Shown: positions 5,997 to 14,385 of the stretch, piece after piece
Position numbering within the stretch: the first letter of the stretch is position 1
Layout of the letters: each line of letters opens with the position of its first letter
Source of the DNA: JBCBCP01 sp038530575
Lineage (GTDB): Bacteria; Pseudomonadota; Alphaproteobacteria; Rhodobacterales; Rhodobacteraceae
Direction: 5' to 3'
Assembly: GCA_038530575.1 (NCBI GenBank)
Contig: JBCBCP010000067.1
Location: 1 to 15,598, forward strand
Length of the DNA: 15,598 nt
Program-made: the position numbers and the translations under genes
The notes under the pieces: generated by a model
What the model was told of the DNA's origin: nothing
The model's input: only the letters and a program-made list of their open reading frames with translations
The model's database searches: none

Positions 5997-7886
5997 TCAG
6001 GCTTTCGCGTAGCCGATAGTGCGCAGGGCCTCGGCGATCTCGTCGAGGATGGCGGGATCATCGATGGTCGCGGGCATCTTGAAGTCCTCGCCGTCTGCGA
6101 TCTTGACCATCGTGCCGCGCAGGATCTTGCCCGAACGTGTCTTGGGCAGGCGGTCAACGACGACGGCCAGTTTGAATGCTGCGACTGGGCCGATCTGCTC
6201 GCGCACCATCTTCACCACTTCCGCGGTGACCTCGCCATGGGGGCGGTTGCAGCCGGCATTCAGGCACAAGAAGCCGACCGGCATCTGGCCCTTGAGGCTG
6301 TCAGTCACGCCGATGACGGCACATTCGGCGACGTCTTTGTGACCCGCGAGCACCTCTTCCATCGCGCCGGTAGAGAGACGATGGCCCGCGACGTTGATGA
6401 CGTCATCGGTGCGCGCCATGATGTAGAGATAGCCGTCCTCGTCTTTCATGCCCGCATCGCCGGTCTCGTAGTAGCCGGGGAAGGTGTTGAGATAGCTTTT
6501 CTTGTAGCGCGCTTCGGCATTCCACAGGGTCGGTAGCGTGCCGGGGGGCAGGGGGAGTTTCACGGCAATCGCGCCGAGCTCTCCAGCCGCGACCTCGTGG
6601 CCCGCGTCATCGAGGATGCGCACGTCATAGCCCGGCATGGGTACTGTGGGCGATCCGATCTTTACGGGAAGCGGCTCAAGCCCGGCGGGGTTGCCTGCGA
6701 TGGTGTAGCCGGTTTCGGTCTGCCACCAGTGGTCGTAGACCGGGATGTTCAGCGTCTTCTGTGCCCATTCGATGGTGTCCGGGTCCGCCCGCTCACCCGC
6801 AAGGTAGAGTGCGCGCAGCCCTGACAGATCATAGTTGCCAACAAGCTTGCCTTCGGGGTCTTCGCGTTTCACCGCGCGGATTGCGGTGGGTGCGGTGAAG
6901 AAGCTGCGCACGTTATGCTCTTCGATCACGCGCCAGAAGGTGCCGGCATCGGGCGTACCGACGGGTTTGCCTTCGAACACGATGGTGGTGTTGCGGTGGA
7001 TCAGCGGCGCGTAGCAGATATAGCTGTGGCCCACGACCCAGCCGACATCGGAAGCGGCCCAGAACACGTCGCCGGGATCGCACATGTAGATGTTCTTCAT
7101 CGTCCAGTTCAGCGCGACGAGGTGGCCTGCGGTATGGCGCACCACGCCTTTAGGGGCGCCGGTCGTGCCGGAGGTGTAGAGGATGTAGGCCGGGTGGTTG
7201 CCCTTCACCGGCACGCAGGGCGCGGGTGCCACGCCATCCTGCAATGCGTTCCAGTCGATGTCGCGCGGGCCCAGATCGCAGATGTGCTGCTCGCGTTGCA
7301 GGATCACGCAGAAATCGGGCTTGTGTGCGGCCATGTCCACCGCGCCGTCCAGCAGGGGTTTGTATTCAACCGTCCGCCCGGGCTCCAGCCCGCAGGACGC
7401 GGCGATGATGGCCTTGGGGGTGCAGTCGTCGATGCGCACGGCCAGCTCGTTCGCAGCAAAGCCGCCAAAGACAACCGAATGCACTGCGCCGATGCGCGCG
7501 CAGGCCAGCATGGCAACCAGCGCTTCGGTGACCATCGGCATATAGATGATGACCCGGTCGCCCGCCGTAATGCCCTTCGCGGCCAGCCCGCCCGCAAGCT
7601 GCGCGACCTTGCCCTGCAGCTCCGCATAGGTGGTTTTGGTCTGCGTGCCGGTGATGGGGCTGTCGTGGATAATGGCCAGCTGATCGCCAAAGCCTGCCTC
7701 GACGTGGCGGTCCACGGCGTTCCAGCAGGTGTTCACCTCTGCCTCGGCAAACCATTCGTAAAGGTGATCGCCGCGGTCAAAGAGCGCCTGTGTCGGGGCG
7801 ACTTCCCAGTCGATGGCCTCGGCCTGTTTCATCCACCAAGCTTCGGGATCGGCCTGCCAGGCCTGATATTCCGCTGCGTACCCCAT
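5997..7886 (-). CDS. prpE: Propionyl-CoA synthetase (propionate--CoA ligase)
   Basis: This 629-residue acyl-CoA synthetase of the ANL superfamily activates propionate to propionyl-CoA via an acyl-adenylate, in the cytoplasm. The P-loop is YTSGTTGAPKG (237-247). The acyl-pocket region reads ASDVGWVVGHSYI (278-290), as in PrpE rather than Acs, which usually has GWVTGHSY. WWQTETG (387-393) is the A5 motif. The C-terminal lid has RSGKILRGTM with K587, the lysine used in adenylation and targeted by lysine acetylation in this family. The start at 7886 has a strong GGAGGGG Shine-Dalgarno; the frame is open to 7961 but the extra residues look non-coding. It lies downstream of maeB on the same strand and just upstream of a cyclase. 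No prpBCD genes are visible here. A role as acetyl-CoA synthetase or in use of both acids cannot be excluded. Confidence 0.92.
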   Translation of the reverse strand: MGYAAEYQAWQADPEAWWMKQAEAIDWEVAPTQALFDRGDHLYEWFAEAEVNTCWNAVDRHVEAGFGDQLAIIHDSPITGTQTKTTYAELQGKVAQLAGGLAAKGITAGDRVIIYMPMVTEALVAMLACARIGAVHSVVFGGFAANELAVRIDDCTPKAIIAASCGLEPGRTVEYKPLLDGAVDMAAHKPDFCVILQREQHICDLGPRDIDWNALQDGVAPAPCVPVKGNHPAYILYTSGTTGAPKGVVRHTAGHLVALNWTMKNIYMCDPGDVFWAASDVGWVVGHSYICYAPLIHRNTTIVFEGKPVGTPDAGTFWRVIEEHNVRSFFTAPTAIRAVKREDPEGKLVGNYDLSGLRALYLAGERADPDTIEWAQKTLNIPVYDHWWQTETGYTIAGNPAGLEPLPVKIGSPTVPMPGYDVRILDDAGHEVAAGELGAIAVKLPLPPGTLPTLWNAEARYKKSYLNTFPGYYETGDAGMKDEDGYLYIMARTDDVINVAGHRLSTGAMEEVLAGHKDVAECAVIGVTDSLKGQMPVGFLCLNAGCNRPHGEVTAEVVKMVREQIGPVAAFKLAVVVDRLPKTRSGKILRGTMVKIADGEDFKMPATIDDPAILDEIAEALRTIGYAKA

Positions 7887-7956
7887 GTGCCCCTCCGTCA
7901 AAGTCCGCTCCGCTTTACGCCCCGGCAACGGCAAAGCGCAAGCGCCGGAATGCCGC

Positions 7957-8027
7957 GGCAATTCTTCAAGAATTGCCAGTTTGCGATCCTTGAAGGATCG
8001 CCTGCCTGCGAATTTTCAAAAATTCGC
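7957..8027. repeat. Cluster of three palindromic hairpins between maeB and prpE
   Basis: There are three near-perfect palindromes in 71 bases. GGCAATTCTT/AAGAATTGCC (7957-7977) has one central base. GCGATCCTT/AAGGATCGC (7983-8001) has one central base. GCGAATTTT/AAAATTCGC (8008-8027) has two central bases. All have TTCAA or TTGAA at the centre. The last abuts the maeB stop codon (8030-8028). They probably end or stabilise the maeB transcript and separate it from prpE. There is no U tract after any of them in the maeB direction. Confidence 0.75.
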
Positions 8028-10298
8028 CTAGCCGTAATGCGCGACCGGCGTGCCCGCGATGGCGGACATGTTGAGCAGCCCGCGCGCGGTGATCGCGGGG
8101 CTGACGATATGGGCGCGGTTGCCCATGCCCATCAGGATTGGCCCGACCTCGAGCCCGCCACCTTTCATCTTGAGAATGTTGCGCACGCCCGAGGCCGCGT
8201 CCGCATGGGCAAAGACCAGCGCGTTGGCCGCGCCCTCCATCCGCCCGCCGGGCAGCAGGCGCGCGCGCAGATCGGGGTCAAGCGCGGTGTCGATGTTCAT
8301 CTCGCCCTCGTAGACAAAATCGCGCGGGGCCGAGTCCAGAAGGCTCAACGCATCGCGCAGCCGTGCGCCCGAGCCGCCCTGATGCGTGCCGAACTGGCTT
8401 TGGCTGCACAGCGCGATCCGCGGCTCCAGCCCGAAGCGGCGAATATGCCTGGCGGTGCCGATCACGATTTCCGCCAGCTCCTCTGGGCCGGGCTCCATAT
8501 GGACATGGGTGTCTGCGATGAAAAGCGGGCCGTCTTCGAGGATCATCATCGAGAGCGCGCCGACCGGGTGCAGGCTTTCATTGCCCAAGATCTGCGTCAC
8601 GTAGTTCAGGTGCCAGCGAAACTCGCCGAAGGTGCCGCAGATCAGCGCGTCGGCCTCCTCGCGCTGCACCATGACCGCGCCGATGGCGGTGGTGTTGGTC
8701 CGCATGATCGCACGGGCCAGATCGGGCGTGACCCCGCGGCGGCACATTAGCTCGTGATAGGTGCCCCAATAGTCCCGGTATCGGGGGTCGTTTTCGGGGT
8801 TCACAAGGTCAAAATGCGTGCCTAGCCCAATCGTCAGGCCCGCGCGTTCGATGCGGGCTTCGATCACCTCGGGCCGGCCAATCAGGATCGGGCGTTCGGT
8901 CGTTTCCTCGACCATCGCCTGCGCCGCGCGCAGGACGCGTTCGTCCTCCCCCTCGGCAAAGACGATGCGGCGCGCAACGCTGCGCGCTGCCTCGAACACC
9001 GGGCGCATGGGCAGGGCGGATTTGAAGACCGACCCGTCCAGTTTCTCGCGGTAAGCCGCCGGATCGGCAAGCGGGCGGGTGGCCACACCGCTGTCCATCG
9101 CCGCCTTGGCCACGGCAGAGGACACGATGCCGACAAGGCGCGGGTCAAAAGGTTTGGGGATCAGGTAATCTGCCCCGAAGGTCAGCTGCTCGCCCTGGTA
9201 GGCGGCGGCGGCCTCAGCGCTGGTGGTGGCGCGAGCCAGCGCGGCGATGCCCTCGATGCAGGCAAGCTGCATCTCGTCGTTGATGGTGGTCGCCCCCACA
9301 TCCAGCGCTCCGCGGAAGATGAAGGGAAAGCACAGGACGTTGTTGACCTGGTTCGGAAAATCGCTGCGCCCGGTGGCGATGATTGCGTCAGGGGCTGCGC
9401 GCCGGGCCTCATCGGGCAGGATTTCTGGCGTTGGGTTGGCGAGCGCAAAGATGATCGGGCGGTTTGCCATCTGCGCCACGTGCGCCTCGGTCAGCACGCC
9501 GGGGCCTGACAAGCCGAGAAAAAGGTCCGCGCCCTCGATTACGTCGCTGAGCGTGCGCTTGTCCGTGGCTTGCGCATAGGCGGCCTTGGCCGGGTTCATG
9601 TCCTCTGTCCGGCCCTCGTAGACCAGCCCGTGAATGTCGCAGAGCCACACGTTCTCGCGCCGCACGCCCAGTTTCAGCAGCATGTTGAGGCAGGCAATGC
9701 CCGCCGCGCCGCCCCCGGTTGAGACGATCTTGATGTCTTCAAAGGCCTTGCCCGCAAGCTGCAGCGCATTGGTTGCTGCCGCCCCCACAACGATGGCCGT
9801 GCCGTGCTGGTCATCGTGGAAGACGGGGATGTTCATCCGCTCGCGGCAGATGCGTTCAACCGTGAAACAGTCGGGGGCCTTGATATCCTCAAGGTTGATG
9901 GCGCCAAAGGACGGCTCCAGCGCGCAGACGATCTCCGCCAGCTTTTCGGGATCCGGCTCATCCACCTCGATGTCAAAGCAGTCGATGCCCGCGAATTTCT
10001 TGAAGAGGACCGCCTTGCCCTCCATCACCGGCTTGGAGGCCAGCGCGCCGATATTGCCCAGCCCCAGAACCGCCGTGCCGTTGGTGACGACCGCCACGAG
10101 GTTGCCGCGCGCGGTGTAGTCGCGGGCGGTGTCCGGGTCCGCCTTGATCTCGAGGCAGGCTTCGGCCACGCCCGGGGAATAGGCCCGCGCCAGATCGCGG
10201 CCCGTGGCCAGCGGCTTGGTCGCGCGGATCTCCAGCTTGCCGGGTTTTGGGTGGCGGTGGTAGTCAAGCGCGGCCTCGCGCAGGGTCTTGTCGGTCAT
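8028..10298 (-). CDS. maeB: NADP-dependent malic enzyme with C-terminal PTA-like domain
   Basis: MaeB oxidatively decarboxylates malate to pyruvate and CO2 with NADP, linking the TCA cycle to pyruvate and NADPH during growth on organic acids. The 756-residue length is typical of the fused two-domain form. The malic domain (1 to about 410) shows the catalytic tyrosine Y40 in AYSPGVAEACLEI, catalytic lysine K95 in VMEGKAVLF, metal ligands around LEDIKAPDC (E137, D138) and FHDDQHGTA (D162), and the dinucleotide loop STGGGAAGIACLN (193-205). From about 420 onward it resembles phosphotransacetylase (RRIVFAEGEDERVLRAAQ). In MaeB enzymes that part is known to mediate acetyl-CoA regulation and oligomerisation rather than catalysis. 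The ATG at 10298 is the family start, with a moderate aaagg site. It is divergent from the cupin gene and followed by three hairpins. Confidence 0.96.
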   Translation of the reverse strand: MTDKTLREAALDYHRHPKPGKLEIRATKPLATGRDLARAYSPGVAEACLEIKADPDTARDYTARGNLVAVVTNGTAVLGLGNIGALASKPVMEGKAVLFKKFAGIDCFDIEVDEPDPEKLAEIVCALEPSFGAINLEDIKAPDCFTVERICRERMNIPVFHDDQHGTAIVVGAAATNALQLAGKAFEDIKIVSTGGGAAGIACLNMLLKLGVRRENVWLCDIHGLVYEGRTEDMNPAKAAYAQATDKRTLSDVIEGADLFLGLSGPGVLTEAHVAQMANRPIIFALANPTPEILPDEARRAAPDAIIATGRSDFPNQVNNVLCFPFIFRGALDVGATTINDEMQLACIEGIAALARATTSAEAAAAYQGEQLTFGADYLIPKPFDPRLVGIVSSAVAKAAMDSGVATRPLADPAAYREKLDGSVFKSALPMRPVFEAARSVARRIVFAEGEDERVLRAAQAMVEETTERPILIGRPEVIEARIERAGLTIGLGTHFDLVNPENDPRYRDYWGTYHELMCRRGVTPDLARAIMRTNTTAIGAVMVQREEADALICGTFGEFRWHLNYVTQILGNESLHPVGALSMMILEDGPLFIADTHVHMEPGPEELAEIVIGTARHIRRFGLEPRIALCSQSQFGTHQGGSGARLRDALSLLDSAPRDFVYEGEMNIDTALDPDLRARLLPGGRMEGAANALVFAHADAASGVRNILKMKGGGLEVGPILMGMGNRAHIVSPAITARGLLNMSAIAGTPVAHYG

Positions 10299-10364
10299 GG
10301 GTGCGCCTTTGCTGGTTGCAGATGCCTAGCGCGGATGCCAGCCTGCGCGCAATTGGCAAGCGGC

Positions 10365-10394
10365 GGGAGCGAGGGGCCAGCCCCTCGCGCTCCC
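10365..10394. terminator. Terminator-like GC-rich hairpin upstream of the cupin gene
   Basis: GGGAGC-GAGGGG (10365-10376) pairs with CCCCTC-GC-GCTCCC (10381-10394), forming 12 base pairs with a 2-base bulge and a 4-base loop. CGGAG and then TTTTAC follow on the plus strand. It lies between two divergent genes, where no upstream plus-strand gene needs terminating. It may be a leader structure of the cupin gene or a dispersed palindrome. Confidence 0.55.
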
Positions 10395-10429
10395 CGGAGT
10401 TTTACTTAGCCAAGTGAAGGGGACGCGCT

Positions 10430-11467
10430 GTGCAAAACATTCGGGCGGAGGTGCTTTTGGGGACGGCTGATCTGGCGGGGGATCAGGCGTTTTTTGAAGG
10501 GCTGGGGATGCGGATGGAGGAGATTTTTCCAGCCGACGATCCCGCGGAGGCGGTGTTTTCCGGCTTCGGCGCACGGGTGCGGCTCGTGCGCGGGGACGCG
10601 CCGGGGCGGCTGCGGCTGAGGGCGGATGATCCTGTGCTTCTTGGCAAGGTGCGGCAGGTGTCGCCGGGCGGCACGGTGGTGGAGATTGCGCCGCTTGACC
10701 CGCCGGTCGAGGTGCCGGTGCCAACATCAGAGTTCATCGTGCGGCGGCTATCCGACGGGGCGCCGTGGGTCGTTGGGCGTGCAGGGATGGAGTATCGCGA
10801 CTTGGTCCCAGGGCGCTTGGGCGGGTCGATCATCGCCAGCCATATCCGTATTCCGGGCGGCGGGCCGGTGCCCGACATGGTCCATTACCATTCCGTCGGG
10901 TTTCAGCTCATCTTCTGTTATCGCGGCTGGGTTGATCTGGTCTACGAGGACCAGGGCCCGCCGTTTCGGCTGACGCCCGGGGCTTGCGTGATCCAGCCGC
11001 CCGAGATCCGGCACCGCGTGCTGCATTCGGGCGATGATCTGGAGGTGATCGAGATTGGCGTGCCCGCCGAACATCTGACCACGATCGAGCACCAGATGGA
11101 CCTGCCGACCGGGCGGCATGACCCGGAGCGGCGCTGGCAAGGCCAACGCTTTGTTCGGGCGGAGCCGGAGGGTGCGCTATGGGCCGCGGCGGATGTTCCG
11201 GGGTTTGAGGCGCGCGATACCGGGATCGCAGCGAACACGGGCGGCGTGGCGGATGTGCGCGTGTTGAGGCCTGCGGGCGAACCCGAGGCCTTCTCCCATG
11301 ATCGGGGCATTTTCTTTACTTTCGTGCTGTCGGGCCAGATGGAGCTGCGCGCGGGCAGCACGCAGGTACTGGCAGCGGGCGATGCCTTTGTTCTGCCCGC
11401 AGGGCAGGAGGCGATTTATGCCGCGCCATCAGCCGATTTGCAGCTTTTGCAGGTCAGCCTGCCGTGA
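10430..11467 (+). CDS. VOC-like plus double-cupin domain protein, function unknown
   Basis: This 345-residue soluble protein starts with GTG, preceded by AAGGGGA. Residues 1-60 (AEVLLGTADLAGDQAFFEGLGM, then GFGARVRLVRG) resemble half of a glyoxalase/VOC fold. Residues 130-215 are a cupin: VHYHSVGFQLIFCYRGWVDL gives H152, H154 and Q159 (usually E), and PPEIRHRV gives H195, so a metal site looks intact. Residues 272-345 are a second cupin (FFTFVLSGQMELRAG, AGDAFVLPAG) that keeps only H290 and probably binds no metal. This suggests an oxygenase, isomerase or sugar/acid-binding protein, but I cannot name the reaction. It is 64 bases ahead of cdd on the same strand and may share its transcript. 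The gap is large compared with the overlaps further down, so it could be independent of nucleoside salvage. The start is chosen because the VOC-like part begins there. Confidence 0.75.
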   Translation: MQNIRAEVLLGTADLAGDQAFFEGLGMRMEEIFPADDPAEAVFSGFGARVRLVRGDAPGRLRLRADDPVLLGKVRQVSPGGTVVEIAPLDPPVEVPVPTSEFIVRRLSDGAPWVVGRAGMEYRDLVPGRLGGSIIASHIRIPGGGPVPDMVHYHSVGFQLIFCYRGWVDLVYEDQGPPFRLTPGACVIQPPEIRHRVLHSGDDLEVIEIGVPAEHLTTIEHQMDLPTGRHDPERRWQGQRFVRAEPEGALWAAADVPGFEARDTGIAANTGGVADVRVLRPAGEPEAFSHDRGIFFTFVLSGQMELRAGSTQVLAAGDAFVLPAGQEAIYAAPSADLQLLQVSLP

Positions 11468-11531
11468 AGGTGGTTTTGGTTGCCGCAAATCTTCGGTATC
11501 GCTGAGGCCGGATTTTGGAAAGGCGTGCGGT

Positions 11532-11930
11532 GTGACGGGTAGTGCGGATTTGCGGGCGGCGGCCTTGGCGGTGCGGGAGCGTGCCTATGCGCCTTATTCG
11601 AACTTCCTTGTGGGGGCCGCCGTGCGCACCGCGGATGGCCAGATCTTTGCCGGCTGCAATGTCGAAAACGTCGCCTATCCCGAGGGGACCTGTGCCGAAG
11701 CGGGCGCGCTGGCGGCGATGTGCGCCGCGGGTGCGCGCGAGATCGTGGAGGTCTATGTGGTGGGCAGCGCGCCCAGCCCGGTGCCGCCCTGTGGCGGGTG
11801 CCGCCAGAAGCTGAAGGAGTTCGGCAAGGGCGGCGTGCCGGTGACGATGGGCACGGTTGAGGGGGCAGAGCTGCGCATGACGCTGGCGGAGCTGCTCCCC
11901 GGGGCCTTTGGCACGGAGCATATGGAATGA
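11532..11930 (+). CDS. cdd: Cytidine deaminase
   Basis: Cdd hydrolyses cytidine and deoxycytidine to uridine and deoxyuridine, feeding them to the phosphorylase downstream. The 132-residue protein is the short homotetrameric type. Zinc ligands are C54 (GTCAEAGAL), C87 and C90 (PPCGGCRQ), and E56 is the proton shuttle. AYAPYSNFLVGAAV (19-32) and the FAGCNVENVAYP block (39-50) are the substrate-binding regions. The start is a GTG at 11532 with GGAAAGG upstream; the frame is open much further upstream, but that part overlaps the cupin gene and looks non-coding. The stop overlaps the deoA start as ATGA, a sign of translational coupling. It is the first gene of the cdd-deoA-deoB-upp salvage group. 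Confidence 0.95.
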   Translation: MTGSADLRAAALAVRERAYAPYSNFLVGAAVRTADGQIFAGCNVENVAYPEGTCAEAGALAAMCAAGAREIVEVYVVGSAPSPVPPCGGCRQKLKEFGKGGVPVTMGTVEGAELRMTLAELLPGAFGTEHME

Positions 11931-13240
11931 CCCATTCGGCGGCGGCGGTTATCGGCGCTTTGCGCGCGCGGCAAAGCCCCGGACGCGAAGCACTTGCGTG
12001 GTTTGCGCAGGGCCTAGCCGACGGGCAGGTCAGCGACGCGCAGGCCGGGGCCTTTGCGATGGCGGTGTGCCTGAATGGCCTGGGCGATGTGGGCCGCGTG
12101 GCGCTGACGATGGCGATGCGCGATTCGGGCACGGTGCTGGACTGGGACCTGCCCGGCCCGGTTCTGGACAAGCACTCCACCGGCGGGGTGGGCGATTGCG
12201 TCAGCCTTGTGCTGGCGCCAGCGCTGGCGGCCTGCGGGGCCTATGTACCGATGATTTCGGGCCGGGGCCTTGGGCATACGGGCGGCACGCTCGACAAGCT
12301 GGAGGCGATCCCGGGCGTCAGCACAGGGCTGCCGCAGGACCGGTTCTCTGGCGTGGTGCGGCAAGCGGGCTGCGCTATTGTGGGCGCCACTGCTGATATC
12401 GCGCCCGCGGACAAGCGGCTTTATGCGATCCGCGATGTGACTTCGACTGTGGAAAGCCTTGACCTGATCACGGCCTCGATCCTCAGCAAAAAGCTGGCGG
12501 CGGGGCTGCAGGGGCTGGTGCTGGACGTCAAGGTCGGCTCGGGTGCATTCATGAAAGACATCGGGGCCGCGCGCGATCTGGCGCAGGCGCTGGTGAGGAC
12601 GGCCAATGCGGCCGGCTGCAAGACCTCTGCGCTGATCACCGACATGAGCCAGCCGCTGGTGCCTGCGATGGGCAACGCGCTGGAAGTGGCCGAAGTGATG
12701 CGCGTGCTGCGCGCAGGCGACGCGCGCGGCGCTTTGGTGGAGCTGTGCGCGGCGCTGGGCGGGGTGCTTCTGGCTGGCGCGGGGCTGGCGGAGGACGTGC
12801 AGGCGGGGGCCGACAAGATCGCCGGGGCCGTGCGTACTGGCGCCGCAGCCGAGCGCTTTGGCAAGATGATCGCGGCGCAGGGCGGCCCGCTGGGATTTGT
12901 CGATGCGCCGGCACGGTTTCTGCCCGAGGCCACCGTGATCCGCGAGGTTCTGGCGACCGGCCCGGGCGTGGTTACGGCTATTGACGGTGAGGCGCTGGGC
13001 CATGCCGTTGTCGCGCTTGGCGGCGGGCGGGCGCGGGAAAGCGATGTGATCAACCCCGCCGTGGGCCTGTCGGACCTTGCCCCGCTTGGCACGCGGCTGG
13101 TCAAAGGCCAGCCCATCGCCGTGGTGCACGCGGCGCGGCCTGCGGAGGCGGACCGCGCCGAGGCTGCTGTGCGCGCCGCTTTCACCTTTGGCGCGGCTGC
13201 CGCCCCGGCGGCCACGCTGATCCACGAACGGGTCGGCTGA
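11927..13240 (+). CDS. deoA: Thymidine phosphorylase
   Basis: DeoA phosphorolyses thymidine and deoxyuridine to base plus 2-deoxyribose-1-phosphate in the cytoplasm. The 437-residue length fits the bacterial family. DKHSTGGVGD (81-90) is the phosphate-binding signature, with K82, H83 and S84. The SGRGLGHTGGTLDKLEAIPG stretch (111-130) is the family's second signature. YAIRDVTSTVES and ITASILSKK supply the pyrimidine-binding R169, S184 and K188, each two residues earlier than in E. coli as I recall it. The C-terminal alpha/beta domain is complete. Some pyrimidine phosphorylases also take uridine; DeoA-type specificity is inferred from the neighbours. The ATG overlaps the cdd stop by 4 bases and has GGAG 8 bases upstream. 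The stop overlaps deoB by one base (TGATG). No odd features. Confidence 0.95.
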   Translation: MTHSAAAVIGALRARQSPGREALAWFAQGLADGQVSDAQAGAFAMAVCLNGLGDVGRVALTMAMRDSGTVLDWDLPGPVLDKHSTGGVGDCVSLVLAPALAACGAYVPMISGRGLGHTGGTLDKLEAIPGVSTGLPQDRFSGVVRQAGCAIVGATADIAPADKRLYAIRDVTSTVESLDLITASILSKKLAAGLQGLVLDVKVGSGAFMKDIGAARDLAQALVRTANAAGCKTSALITDMSQPLVPAMGNALEVAEVMRVLRAGDARGALVELCAALGGVLLAGAGLAEDVQAGADKIAGAVRTGAAAERFGKMIAAQGGPLGFVDAPARFLPEATVIREVLATGPGVVTAIDGEALGHAVVALGGGRARESDVINPAVGLSDLAPLGTRLVKGQPIAVVHAARPAEADRAEAAVRAAFTFGAAAAPAATLIHERVG

Positions 13241-14385
13241 TGGGGCGCGCCTTTCTCGTCGTGATGGACAGCGTCGGGATTGGCGGTGCACCGGATGCGG
13301 ACCAGTTCTTTAATGGCGATGTGCCGGACACGGGCGCGAACACGCTCGGTCATATCCACGCGGCGCGGCCCTTGCATCTGCCGAACATGGCCCGGCTGGG
13401 GCTGTGGCGGGCGCTGGAGCTGGCCTCGGGCGAGGTGGTGCAAGGCCCGGAGCCTGCGGGGCGCTGGGGCTGTGCGACCGAGGTTTCACCCGGCAAGGAC
13501 ACGCCGTCAGGGCATTGGGAGCTAGCGGGGCTGCCGGTGCCGTGGGACTGGCATTATTTTCCGCGGCAGGGCGATGCGTTTGGCGCAGGTCTGGTGGCCG
13601 AAATCGCCACGGCGGCGGGCACCGACGGCATTTTGGGCAATTGTCACGCGTCAGGCACCGAGATCATTGCGCGGCTGGGCGGCGCGCATCTGCGGACAGG
13701 GCGACCGATCTGCTACACCTCTGCCGACAGCGTGTTCCAGATCGCCGCGCATGAGGAGGCGTTCGGTCTGCAGCGACTTTTGGATTTGTGCGCCTCTGTG
13801 GCCCCGCGCCTGCACGCGATGCGTGTCGGGCGTGTGATTGCGCGGCCCTTTGTTGGCGCCGAGGGCGCGTTTGAGCGGACGGGCAACCGCAAGGATTTCG
13901 CCATTGCGCCGCCTGGGCCCGTGATCAGCACGCGAGCGGCTGAGGCAGGCAGGCCCGTGCATGCAGTGGGCAAGATCTGGGACATCTTTACCGGCGCCGG
14001 CTTTTCGGACGTGGCGAAGGGCGATGACGCGGCGTTGATGGACACGCTGGCCGAGCGGGTGGCCCATGCGGCGGAGGGCAGCCTGACATTTGCCAATTTT
14101 GTCGAGTTCGATTCGCTTTATGGTCACCGCCGGGATGTTGAGGGCTATGCACGGCATCTGGAGTGGTTTGATGCGGCGATTGGGCCGGTCCTGGACACGC
14201 TGCGCCCGGGCGACATGCTGGTGCTGACGGCCGATCATGGGAATGATCCCACATGGGTCGGCACTGACCATACGCGGGAACGGGTGCCGGTACTGGTTGC
14301 GGGCACCGGGGCGGGTGCGCTGGGCGAGATGGGCTTTACCGGCGTTGCCGATCTGATCGCAGCGCACTTGGGTCTTCCACAATGA
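13240..14385 (+). CDS. deoB: Phosphopentomutase
   Basis: DeoB moves the phosphate of (deoxy)ribose-1-phosphate to the 5 position, so that the sugar released by DeoA can enter central metabolism. The 381-residue protein belongs to the alkaline-phosphatase superfamily and needs two Mn ions. Metal-site residues are visible as D10 in VVMDSVGIGGAPDA, D332-H333 in LTADHGND, and H344 in GTDHTRERVP. GKDTPSGHWE carries the threonine that is phosphorylated, probably T88. The cap domain lies between about 95 and 290. It starts inside the deoA stop (TGATG), so translation is probably coupled. No deoC is present in the window to cleave deoxyribose-5-phosphate. Hairpins follow the stop codon directly. Confidence 0.95.
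   Translation: MGRAFLVVMDSVGIGGAPDADQFFNGDVPDTGANTLGHIHAARPLHLPNMARLGLWRALELASGEVVQGPEPAGRWGCATEVSPGKDTPSGHWELAGLPVPWDWHYFPRQGDAFGAGLVAEIATAAGTDGILGNCHASGTEIIARLGGAHLRTGRPICYTSADSVFQIAAHEEAFGLQRLLDLCASVAPRLHAMRVGRVIARPFVGAEGAFERTGNRKDFAIAPPGPVISTRAAEAGRPVHAVGKIWDIFTGAGFSDVAKGDDAALMDTLAERVAHAAEGSLTFANFVEFDSLYGHRRDVEGYARHLEWFDAAIGPVLDTLRPGDMLVLTADHGNDPTWVGTDHTRERVPVLVAGTGAGALGEMGFTGVADLIAAHLGLPQ

Noticed and set aside
6915..8750. 611-codon open frame on the plus strand across prpE and maeB
   Set aside because: It is antisense to two well-conserved genes, crosses their intergenic hairpins, and its translation is low-complexity Arg/Ala/Gly/His-rich with no recognisable motif. This is a common effect of high GC on the opposite strand.
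11468..11531. Possible promoter in the cupin-cdd gap
   Set aside because: TTGGTT and TATCGC are only 15 bases apart and weak; not enough to call.
12014..13291. 425-codon open frame on the minus strand
   Set aside because: Antisense to deoA and running into deoB, with a translation rich in Arg and His and no family features; the plus-strand products carry full catalytic motifs.
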